This document shows, one piece after another, positions 1-8,145 of a DNA stretch of 10,685 nt. Source of the stretch: Hepatocystis sp. ex Piliocolobus tephrosceles. Taxonomy: Eukaryota; Apicomplexa; Aconoidasida; Haemosporida; Plasmodiidae. The stretch is taken from assembly GCA_902459845.2 (NCBI GenBank), contig CABPSV020000022.1:26777-37461 (forward strand), given 5' to 3'. The position numbers and the translations under genes are program-made. How positions within the stretch are numbered: position 1 is the first letter of the stretch; each line of letters starts with the position of its first letter. The notes beneath the pieces were generated by a model that saw only the letters and a program-made list of their open reading frames with translations, searched no databases and had not been told where the DNA came from.

Positions 1-256
1 TTTTTTTTTGTTAAAATAAAGTCATTTTAAATATTTAAAAAATGTTAATTATAATATATTAAAAAAAATAAAACTTCCGCAACAGAATTTAGCAATAACA
101 TTCAAAGTACATACTTAAAATATATGTAAACAAATAAACAAAACATATGTGTATTTAGTATATAAATTCATTTTATTACATTATAATACATTATATTTTT
201 TTCCTTAAGTTTTATACTGAAGATTATATAAGTTTTTATAATTCTACAACACCTTC

Positions 257-295
<39 letters not shown>

Positions 296-561
296 AATTT
301 TAAAACTGCATAATATAATTCGAAACAAAATTGTTTTTATTAAGTTTTTTTTTGTTTTGTTTTGATTTCTCCAAAATTAAGGTAAGAAGTACATATAAAC
401 GTGTAAACATCCCTATGTATATATTATTTATCTATATGTATATATTGAATATACATTTTTTAATATAGCTAATGTATACATAAACATACACGTATGTTTA
501 CATATATGTTTATATGTTAATTTTATTGTGTTAAATTAAAATACAATTCACGCGTTTTACT

Positions 562-597
<36 letters not shown>

Positions 598-1042
598 TTT
601 TTTTTTTTTTTTTTGCTTTCGCACTTCCCCTATGCTCTTAAATATTTTAAAATGTTTACTTAAAAAAAAAAAAAAAAAAAAAAAAATAAAATAAAAATTA
701 TACAAATTCATTAATAAAGTGTTTGATTTTTTATTTTAATATTATTATGGATAATTGTAAATAAAATAAGACATATTTAAAAAAAAAAAAAAAAAAAAAA
801 AATACATACATACATATATATATATACTTTATATACCCATCTTATTAAAAACAAAAAGCATTATTTTTAGTTTAGTAATCACTGCCAATATAATTTATAT
901 GTTTATTATATTGATTATTGTTTTATCTACTCATTAGCATGTATATATATATATATATATATTACTCCTAGTATATTTGTACTGTACTACTATATATTGG
1001 CATTTATTATTATTCATTAGTATTTATTACTATTAACTTCTA

Positions 1043-1124
<82 letters not shown>

Positions 1125-1309
1125 ATTTAAAAGTATAAATGAATATTGTGTAAAATTCGAATGCGCAATCGTTTTCTTGTGAAAACAAAGAAAAATAATT
1201 TCATTTTATGTATACATTTTCCAGTTCTATATTATGTTATAAATATTTTATAAAAAAAAGAAGAAGAAGAAGATAATGTTTAAAAATGTTATAAATTAAA
1301 TTAAAAATA
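1..1309. other. AT-rich upstream region of the TLDc gene, no gene seen
   Basis: No reading frame here has coding character. The stretch holds homopolymers and dinucleotide runs: T34 at 261-294, (TA)n at 567-593 followed by T18 at 597-614, A25 at 662-686, A24 at 779-802, (TA)16 at 1051-1082 running directly into T39 at 1083-1121, and (AAG)n near 1256-1273. Between 1141 and 1220 the composition is slightly less extreme; it includes TGCGCA at 1162-1167 and a perfect 6-bp hairpin with a 4-nt loop at 1171-1186 (GTTTTC/GAAAAC). Because the next gene starts at 1310 on the plus strand, this is inferred to hold its promoter and 5' UTR. No core promoter element can be assigned by eye. Confidence 0.7.
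1276..1299 (+). promoter_or_regulatory. Two short upstream ORFs before the TLDc start codon
   Basis: An ATG at 1276 opens seven codons ending in TAA at 1297-1299, only 10 bases before the main ATG at 1310. A second ATG at 1286 opens two codons ending in TAA at 1292-1294. If the transcript starts upstream of them, a scanning ribosome would meet both first, which could lower translation of the main frame. Upstream ATGs are frequent by chance in such AT-rich leaders, so a function is only inferred. Confidence 0.35.
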
Positions 1310-2069
1310 ATGGCTAATGATCATACAGATAATAAAATAAAAGTTTTAAACGTTTTTCAAAATGAAGAAACAACAGGAAGTGGAGGAAAATTGCCACATT
1401 CCAATAAATTTGAAGTAGGCAAACAAATATAAATAGTATATTAATACGTACACATATACGTACATATATATATATATATAAGGAAAAATACATGACTACA
1501 TATATTATATAGATATTGATCACTTATGTATAGCAATACAATATATATAAATAAGTCTCTCTTCCTAGTTTCTTCTTATCCCTCCCTTATTCCACATTAA
1601 TTACATTTATTTTACATTTTTTTTTTTTTTTTTATTTTACATTGCTTTTATGTTTTTATGTTTTTTTAATACTGAAGATAATTGTGGTTAAAACTCTTGC
1701 ATACAAAATGTGTCTTTTGTGTAACATATATTTTTTTTTAATATTTGTTGGTTATATTAGCAGTTTTGTTCATAACAACATAATATAATTTTTCATTAAT
1801 GTGTACATACATATGTTTAGCTATATGTATAAATTCACCGCCGCTTCACATTCTCTCTCTCTCTACATGTACATATACATATATACATATTATATACATA
1901 TACATATTATATACATATACATATATACATATTATATATATAACATGAATGTATGGTGATGTAGTAAGGTGCCCATGAAATGTACTTACAATTTATTTAT
2001 ACATATGCTTATATATTTATTTTAAATAGTTATAGTTATAGTTATAGTTATAGTTATAGTTATAATTAT

Positions 2070-2108
<39 letters not shown>

Positions 2109-5100
2109 TTTGACAGTTTGAAAAAGGAATAATACGAAATGCCATAGTTTCAACAAACTTAAATAAGTACATAAAATTAGAAGAAAAAAAAATAGAGAAA
2201 AAAAATTATATAATTTTCCGTGAACAATGTGAATATTGTTTAACTAATTTTTCTGTTAGTGGTCATTTAATTTTGACAAAAGAATCATTACTATTTGAGC
2301 CTGATTTAAGAGATAAACATGTGATTATGTATGGTTTAGGTACATATCAGATATTTATTGATTTATATGACATTTATGAATGTGCTCATATAGTTGTTCC
2401 AACTAAAAATATATATTTATATACCAATGAAGATACTTGTGGATTTATTCAAGTTTTATTAAAAAGTATTTATAATAGAATATGTGATGAACCATCAATA
2501 CGTAATAGGAGTAGTTCAAGTTATTCAATCAATATTAATTCAAGTAATAATACTAGTGATGATACTACAAATAAACAAAAAGGAGTATCATATTATAAAT
2601 ATATAAGTAAAAGTTTATCATATGTATTTAATTTAGCTCATCCATTAATGCAAAATACATCATTAAAAGATAATAAAAATGATTTTATTGATAGACCTAA
2701 GTCACCAGTAAATATATCTAAACAGTTTGGGAATAGTAATGATCATAATATTTTTAAGAATAATAATAATAATAATAATAGTAGTAGTAGTAGTAGTAAG
2801 AAAAATAGTAGTAATAGTAGTAGTAATAATAGTAGTAATAAAAATAACAGAAGTGAATATGAACGCCTAGAAACTTTAAACAAAACAAAACAAAACAAAA
2901 TTATAAATTTTGATATAACATCACCGAAAAATAATAATATTATTGATCATTTGCATGATAGTGATATGAAAATTTACCAAAAATTTAATGAAACAAATTA
3001 TAATCAAGTATATTCCTCACATCCTAATATAACTTATAAAAATAATTTTAATTTAGTTAATTATTCAAGTTATTCTAATGATTTGGAAGATGATTCCAGT
3101 GAACAACAACAAAAAGATCGGCAACATCACCAACGTGATCAGAAACATGATCAGAAACATGATCAGAAACATGATCAGAAACATAAACAACAACATGAAC
3201 AACAACATGAACAACAACATAAACAACAACATGAACAACAACATGAACAACAACATGAACAACAACATGAACAACAACATGAACAACAACATGAACAACA
3301 ACAAGGTTCACCAAAAGTGATAAGCAGTAACGAAGGTTGTATTGATAGTAATATACAAAAAGAAAACATGCAGGGAATGGGAGAACTCCCAAGTAGTCCA
3401 CTAGAAGAAGTAACCGAAAAAGGAAAACCTATTGAAACATCTGATAATATAAAACAAAATAAAGATGTTGACATAGTCAAACAAACACATATATTAGATA
3501 ATAATGAAAATAACAAACGAGAAATTAATATAAAAGAAGAATCTGAAACACCTTATTCTAGTAATGTCGATGAAAATGATTTAACAAAAAAAACGTATAA
3601 TAATAGTAATATTTCAAATAAAATGTCACCTATTTATACTAAAACAAAAACACTTAATGATATGTCAATTGATATAAATGATGAAATTATAAGTAAAAGA
3701 ACATATAACGATGAACAACATATAAAAAATAATTTATTAACTAATAAATTAGAACAACAATCTAGTAATAATATGAATAAATTAAAACCTATAAAAAAAT
3801 CTAATACAACACCATCATATGAAGAAAAAAGTTTTATTTTATTTCGGTTTTTTAATAATAATACAGCATATGAAACTACTATAAAAATAATTAAAGAAAT
3901 TGATGAAGTTCGAAAAACAGAAAATAAAATAAAAAAAACAATTACATCTGTTCCATTTACATCTAATGAATTGTTAAGATGTATTATAAAACAATCATTA
4001 ATGGCAAAAGAGTCTAAACAAAAAATGAAATTTGTTAATGTATGTAATGATAATAATAACAACAATAATGAAAATAACAATAGTTATAATAACAATAGTA
4101 ATAATAAAAATAATAATAATAAAAATAATAAAAATAATAATAATAATAATAATAAATATTTAAATAATTTAATTTTAACACCTAAATTAGTATATATTAA
4201 TGGTGCAGTGAAATTATTAAGCAAGCAAATGACAAAACAAATAAATTATTATTTACCACCAACATTAAGTGTTAAAATATGGAAATTAGCATTTTGTACA
4301 AGTATACATGGTGTATCTTTTAAAACATTATATAGAAGTGTTTATAATAAAGGTAGTTTACTTTTATTAATATGTGATATGGATAATGTATTATTTGGTG
4401 TTTTTTTGGATAAGCTACATTGTAGTAATGGTTATTATGGTTCAGGTGAAAATTTTTTATTTACTTTTAAAAATACAAAACAAAAATCAAAAGAGACATC
4501 AAATAATATTAATAATGAAAAAGTAGGTAATGAAAACATTTCTACTGTTATACCTTCTTTTACTAATTCTAATACATTTACAACTAATAAAACTAATAAT
4601 ATTAGTAATAATAATTTTATTGATACAGGAAATAATTCCAATTCTCAAAAAGTTAAAGATACTTTATATACAGAACATACTGACATAAATACAAACAAAA
4701 CATATAGTAATAGTAATAATAATAATTTAAAATCTGTAAAATCTTTTCATGTATCTTATCAAAATGATTTAGAAAATAGTTCAACAGTTTTAAATAGAAG
4801 TTCAACAAATCCAGAAATTAATAAAATGACATTAGAAACAGATTATACATATACACTTAACAACAAAAACAATGAATATAAAAATATAAATCAAGATAAT
4901 AATATTACTACATCTAGTAATAATTTATTTAAAACGGGAAGTAATCGTAGTAGTAATAGTAATAATAGTAATAGTAATAGTAATAGTAGTAGCCAGAATG
5001 TAGTAAAAAGAGAAGGAGGAGGAGGATTAACAAGTATACATAACGATTGTGATAAAATAAAAAATTATAAAACTGATACAGATGGTATTGATAGTACAAG

Positions 5101-5389
5101 TGATAATAATGACATAAATAATGATAAAAACAATGATACAAAAAACGAAATTGAAAATGGGTCTAGTACTATTCAGGTTTATCCATGGACCACAAAAAAC
5201 AGTTATTTTGTTTATTCAAATGAAAGATCTATTACTATTGGAGGTGGTGATAATTGTGCTTTAGTTATTAATGATGATTTATGTAAAGGTCAAACAAATA
5301 AATGTAATACTTATGATAATGATTTATTAACGCATAATGATGAATTCGAAATTCAATTTTTGCAATTATGGATTTTTGATTATACGTGA
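1310..5389 (+). CDS. TLDc-domain (OXR1-like) protein, two exons
   Basis: Exons 1310-1414 and 2117-5389 give about 1125 residues. The start is ATG 1310: an in-frame TAA lies at 1292 and the context is AATAATGG. A TTG-initiated start at 2273 is an artefact, because the frame continues upstream to the acceptor at 2116. Residues about 36-157 resemble a GRAM/PH-like domain (GHLILTKESLLFEPD, then YGLGTYQIFIDLYDIYE). Residues 376-431 are tetrapeptide repeats of DQKH and EQQH type. A conserved-looking island spans about 604-675 (SFILFRFF). The TLDc domain begins near 725 (IWKLAFCTSIHGVSFKTLYR, NVLFGVF, YYGSGENFLFTF), is interrupted at about 821-1055 by Asn/Ser/Thr-rich sequence, and resumes at VYPWTTKNSYFVY, SITIGGGDNCALVI and FLQLWIFDYT at the C-terminus. 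GRAM plus TLDc is the OXR1/NCOA7 arrangement; I see no LysM motif. Known family members (yeast Oxr1, mEAK7, NCOA7) bind the V-ATPase and are linked to oxidative-stress resistance. That role here is inference, and no catalytic residues are expected. Tracts at residues 681-715 and others are Asn-rich. Confidence 0.9.
1415..2116 (+). other. Intron of the TLDc gene (702 bp)
   Basis: The donor is GTAGGC after codon 35, and the acceptor is TTTTGACAG at 2108-2116. Reading through the donor meets TAA at 1430, so the donor must lie before that; GTAGGC is the only GT between 1415 and the stop. An in-frame TGA at 2111-2113 blocks extension of exon 2, so an intron is required. Both exon ends are phase 0. 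The intron holds T34 at 2073-2106 as an extreme polypyrimidine tract, six TAGTTA units at 2027-2062, a CT run near 1852-1864 and (CATATA)-type sequence to 1942. The same six bases, TTTGAA, end exon 1 and begin exon 2, giving FE-FE at the junction. This intron is long for a Plasmodium gene; an unseen micro-exon inside cannot be excluded. The donor is not a strong GTAAGT-type match. Confidence 0.72.
2027..2106 (+). repeat. (TAGTTA)6 array followed by T34 in the intron 3' end
   Basis: Six perfect TAGTTA hexamers occupy 2027-2062, decay through TAATTATAAT, and run into 34 consecutive T at 2073-2106, ten bases before the splice acceptor. The T-run probably serves as the polypyrimidine tract. The hexamers could supply branch-point-like adenosines, but that is a guess. 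Confidence 0.85.
2761..2850 (+). repeat. In-frame AAT/AGT trinucleotide tract (poly-Asn/Ser)
   Basis: Runs of AAT and then AGT codons, with a few AAA and AAG codons, encode Asn-rich and Ser-rich tracts in the disordered region after the GRAM-like part of the TLDc protein (residues about 251-280). The pure trinucleotide runs suggest replication slippage. Such tracts are characteristic of falciparum-like malaria parasites. Confidence 0.85.
3137..3304 (+). repeat. 14-unit, 12-bp coding minisatellite (DQKH/EQQH repeats)
   Basis: Four identical GATCAGAAACAT units (3137-3184) are followed by ten units of GAACAACAACAT type (3185-3304), two of which begin AAA instead of GAA; the last unit ends CAA instead of CAT. 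The array is exactly in frame and encodes residues 376-431 of the TLDc protein. Thirteen histidines fall at a strict spacing of four residues (379 to 427). Near identity at the DNA level points to recent expansion by slippage or unequal exchange. The array lacks stops in several frames, which produces spurious overlapping reading frames on both strands between about 3065 and 3516. Confidence 0.95.
4052..4156 (+). repeat. Asn-rich AAT/AAC tract in the TLDc protein
   Basis: About 35 codons, nearly all AAT or AAC with interspersed AAA and AGT, encode residues 681-715 directly before the first half of the TLDc domain. It is a low-complexity linker, likely unstructured. Confidence 0.9.
4932..4992 (+). 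repeat. Ser/Asn trinucleotide tract inside the split TLDc domain
   Basis: AGT and AAT codons alternate in near-perfect hexamers (AATAGT) and encode an SNSNSN-like stretch. It lies within the roughly 235-residue insertion that separates the two halves of the TLDc domain. Confidence 0.85.
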
Positions 5390-5437
5390 TTAAATTTTTT
5401 ATGAACATGCATATATATATATATATATATGTACACA

Positions 5438-5545
5438 TTTATATGTAAATTTATATGTTAATTTATATGTTGATTTATATGTTGATTTATATGTTGATTT
5501 ATATGTTAATTTATATGTTAATTTATATGTTAATTTATATGTTAA
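5438..5545 (+). repeat. 12-bp minisatellite, nine units, in the TLDc 3' flank
   Basis: Nine exact 12-base units of TTTATATGTTRA type follow the TLDc stop codon by 48 bases. The first unit is TTTATATGTAAA, the second ends TTAA, the next three end TTGA, and the last four end TTAA. The blocks of identical variants suggest expansion of neighbouring units. It probably lies in the 3' UTR of the TLDc transcript. Confidence 0.92.
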
Positions 5546-5681
5546 TTTAAAAAAATAGGGGAAAAAAAAAAAAAAAAGGTTTTTTTTTTTTTTTATTTTT
5601 TTTTTAATTTTTTTTTTTTTTTATTTATTTATTTTTTTTGGTAATTCGTTTTGATGTGTTTTATATTATACATTGTTAAAT

Positions 5682-5730
5682 TTCATATGGCACGGTAGTT
5701 TTTACTGTACGTACAGTTGTGAAATATGAA
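5682..5730. other. Palindrome with flanking inverted arms in the convergent intergenic region
   Basis: ACTGTACGTACAGT at 5704-5717 is a perfect 14-bp palindrome. It is flanked by arms TTCATATGGCAC (5682-5693) and GTGAAATATGAA (5719-5730), which pair at 10 of 12 positions. Together they could fold as a stem with a one-sided bulge of about ten bases. A hairpin in a 3' UTR, a protein-binding site or chance are all possible. Confidence 0.5.
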
Positions 5731-6077
5731 TGACAAGTTTTTATGTCGTAATTATATTTATAGTTATATAGGGGTTACTATACACACGCTTATACAAGCA
5801 TATGTACATATATATACACACACATATATATATATATATATACACCATTGACCTTATATTCATTTCAATTTTGTTCTGTTATACACTTAAAGTTATTATT
5901 ATTTGTATAGCTACGTTTATGTATAATTGTTTTATTTTATTACTACAATTTTATATATTTTTTACCTTTGTATTTTTACATATATACACATTTTTTTAAT
6001 TCTTTTTTTATAATAACAATTAGAAAGTAATAAAAATATATTTTTCTTAATTTCTCTTCTCTTTCTTTTACCTTTTA

Positions 6078-6079
<2 letters not shown>

Positions 6080-6128
<49 letters not shown>
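6080..6128. repeat. T49 homopolymer tract
   Basis: Forty-nine consecutive T form the longest homopolymer in the window. It sits roughly midway between the two convergent genes. Poly(dA:dT) of this length resists nucleosome wrapping in general; its exact length is also prone to assembly error. Confidence 0.9.
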
Positions 6129-6130
<2 letters not shown>

Positions 6131-6288
6131 TTTTTTTTTTTTTTTGTTTACTGAAAATACCTTATAAATTTCACAATTTAACATGTACTGCTACTATTTT
6201 AATATAATTTTTTTTATAGTTTTTTTTATAATTTTTTCGATTTTTTTTTTTTATATTTTTTTTATGCTTTTTTTATATTTTTTTTTTT

Positions 6289-6333
6289 GATTTTTATGAT
6301 TTTTATGATTTTTTCGATTTTTTCGATTTTTTC
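6289..6333. repeat. 9-bp repeat, five units (GATTTTTAT / GATTTTTTC)
   Basis: Two GATTTTTAT units are followed by three GATTTTTTC units, ending in GATTTTGGGG. The array lies inside a T-rich stretch downstream of the minus-strand YggS gene. No function is evident. Confidence 0.85.
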
Positions 6334-6572
6334 GATTTTGGGGATTTTTTTTTTTTTTTTTATATCTTCTTACTTGACTTCCATTATTACACAGTTTTGT
6401 TTACTCTTTTTTTTTTTTATAATTTTTAAGCTAAATTTGATAAAAAAATAAAATAAAATAAAAATAAGTAAAAAAAAAGGGAAAAACAAAAAAAACATGC
6501 CACAACACAACAAGCTCGTTAATTCGTAGACAAAAAGAAAAACAAAATTTAATGTAGCTTTCAATAACTACA

Positions 6573-6624
<52 letters not shown>

Positions 6625-6740
6625 AATTAAAATTTTGTGAAAAAATTGAAAAAAAAATAAAAATCAAAGAAGAGCTAATTAGTTAGGTAGAAAAGAAACT
6701 AACCAAACAATTCAACTAGCTACATGTTTAACAAAAATAA

Positions 6741-7595
6741 CTAACTAAAAATAGCCGATCCAATCCTTAATTGAGTAGTATGATGTTTAATAGCTAACTC
6801 CAAATCATCAGACATTCCCATACTCATATGAAATTTACGTTTTTGGAAATAATCACTGATATTTTTATTATTTAAAAGTTTTTTTTTTATATCATTTAAA
6901 ATAATAAATGAGTCCTCTCTGGTATTTACTTCTAATGATGATATAGTCATTAATCCTTTAAAAATTAAAAAGTTACAATTATTGATTATGTATAAAATAA
7001 CATTTTCAATTTCTTCATAATTCGAATAAATCATTCCAGTTTTATTTAAATCGTTTGTGGTTTTAATTTGAATTAATACACGAATTTGTTTACAATTTTC
7101 ACTATTTTTATTTTCGTTCATAATTTTTAAATAATTATTTAATAAAATTGCTTTTTTTTGTTTATCTATTGACTCAATCATATATAAATTTTTTACATTT
7201 AAAATATTTTTACATTTATTGGATTGTAAATTACCTATAAAATGCCATTTAATAGTATCAGGTAACTCGTTTGATTTTTTTATTAACGTTTCAATTGAGT
7301 TTTCACCAAAATGGTACTTATTATTATATGAATGTACATTACTTATTTCTTCATTTCCTACACTCTTACTTACAATTAATATTTTCGGTGTGTTAACTGA
7401 AAAACTGTTACTAAGATTTTTTACTCTATTTTCGATTTCTTTTATATTATTAATATACTTCATTGTAGAACTGTATAACTGGCGTCTTGCACTTATAATA
7501 TGTTTATATATATGTAAGTGAATACTTGTATATGTTTTTATTTGCTTATGTATATATGTTTGTTTCCTTAAGTATATATTATTAAAAATTTTCAT
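6741..7595 (-). CDS. yggS: YggS/PROSC-family pyridoxal phosphate homeostasis protein
   Basis: The longest frame is 284 residues. Family motifs appear in order: LIVSKS with the PLP-binding Lys77, FGENS (96-100), WHFIGNLQSNK (117-127), IESID (140-144), VLIQIKT (173-179), KTG (185-187), GLMTI (214-218), SMGMSDD (258-264) and LRIGSAIFS at the C-terminus. This is the single-domain alanine-racemase-N-like TIM barrel. Members bind PLP but have no firmly established enzymatic reaction; they act in vitamin B6 and amino-acid homeostasis. The start is uncertain. Met45 (codon at 7461-7463) would give 240 residues, the usual family length, beginning a few residues before the first helix. The extra 44 residues have many Lys, Arg, His, Tyr and Ser/Thr, no Asp or Glu, and end in ARRQLYSST. 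They could be a mitochondrial-type presequence, or translated leader, or sequence past an undetected splice site (CAG at about 7470-7472 on the minus strand). A short insertion at about 158-168 (NENKNSEN) is parasite-like. Confidence 0.93.
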   Translation of the reverse strand: MKIFNNIYLRKQTYIHKQIKTYTSIHLHIYKHIISARRQLYSSTMKYINNIKEIENRVKNLSNSFSVNTPKILIVSKSVGNEEISNVHSYNNKYHFGENSIETLIKKSNELPDTIKWHFIGNLQSNKCKNILNVKNLYMIESIDKQKKAILLNNYLKIMNENKNSENCKQIRVLIQIKTTNDLNKTGMIYSNYEEIENVILYIINNCNFLIFKGLMTISSLEVNTREDSFIILNDIKKKLLNNKNISDYFQKRKFHMSMGMSDDLELAIKHHTTQLRIGSAIFS

Positions 7596-7747
7596 CCGTA
7601 AATATATTAAAACATGTATGTTTATATATATATATATATAACACCGATTTACGTATTAAAAAAATTACCTATGTTGCTTCTTTATTTTGCAACAAACACA
7701 AGCTAACAACTAGTGCCACAATTCAACCGAAATCAATCCTTTTTTTT

Positions 7748-7820
7748 TAAATTCCTGATTTAGTTATTTTTTTTTTTTTTTTTAAATTCTTAATTTATTT
7801 ATTTATTTTTTTTTAAATTC

Positions 7821-7851
<31 letters not shown>

Positions 7852-7910
7852 AATTCTTTATTTTTTTTTTTTTTTTTTTTTAATTCCTAATTTAGTTATT
7901 TTTTTTTTTT
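7748..7910. repeat. Imperfect T-rich tandem array, five units of 30-37 bp
   Basis: Units begin TAAATTC or TAATTC, continue with CTGATTTAGTTA, TTAATTTATTTA or a shortened version, and end in T-runs of varying length. The boundaries are about 7748, 7783, 7814, 7851 and 7881. The first and last units share the CC-containing variant (TTCCTGATTTAGTTA and TTCCTAATTTAGTTA), while the middle ones carry TTCTTAATTTATTTA. It lies upstream of the YggS gene. Confidence 0.82.
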
Positions 7911-8145
7911 AGAGTTTTATAAAATTAACACAAAATATAAAATAATTCTTATTAATCATAGTAAGGATAAAAATTAAAAAATACTCTGTTATTTCATACT
8001 TTTAAACAAAGGGGTAAATAAAATACATAACACGTGTATTTGTACATTTTAAATTTTTAATTTTTTTACAACAAAAACATGGAAAGTTGTGTTTATTAAA
8101 AAGTACAAAGAAATAATATTTTAAAACTTAGTACTTTATGTTTCC

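Larger units (their letters stand above)
5390..6740. other. Convergent intergenic region between TLDc and YggS genes
   Basis: This contains the 3' ends of two genes facing each other. From left to right it holds (AT)n at about 5410-5430, a 12-bp minisatellite at 5438-5545, mixed A/T homopolymers to 5640, a less AT-extreme stretch at about 5641-5790 with a palindrome at 5704-5717, CA/TA repeats at about 5810-5842, T49 at 6080-6128, T-rich sequence with 9-bp units at 6289-6333, and A/TA runs near 6572-6620. Short reading frames here (for example 5802-5999 on plus, 6370-6667 on minus) are composed of homopolymer- and microsatellite-derived residues and are not credible genes. Polyadenylation sites cannot be placed, since AATAAA-like strings are everywhere. 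Confidence 0.75.

Noticed and set aside
523..1523. Minus-strand small frames at 523-711 and 1314-1523
   Set aside because: The first is built from poly-T/poly-A and (TA)n translation (poly-Phe, poly-Lys, IYIY). The second overlaps TLDc exon 1 and the intron and has similar composition.
3065..3516. Four overlapping reading frames (three minus, one plus) of 79-113 residues over the 12-bp repeat
   Set aside because: They exist because the repeat lacks stop codons in most frames. They are translations of the same DQKH/EQQH array, with no independent coding signal.
3634..5141. Antisense frames of 68-148 residues inside the TLDc exon
   Set aside because: They are Leu/Ile/Tyr-rich reflections of AAT/ATA-rich sense codons; the sense frame carries the conserved domains.
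5802..6667. Small frames at 5802-5999 (+), 6370-6564 (-) and 6431-6667 (-)
   Set aside because: They consist of IYIY and poly-Phe/Lys from microsatellites, with no conserved motif, in an intergenic 3' region.
6679..6748. 8-bp inverted repeat TTAGTTAG / CTAACTAA around the YggS stop codon
   Set aside because: A stem of eight mostly A/T pairs with a 54-base loop is expected by chance in such AT-rich sequence.
7219..7521. Plus-strand 100-residue frame
   Set aside because: It is antisense to the well-supported YggS gene.
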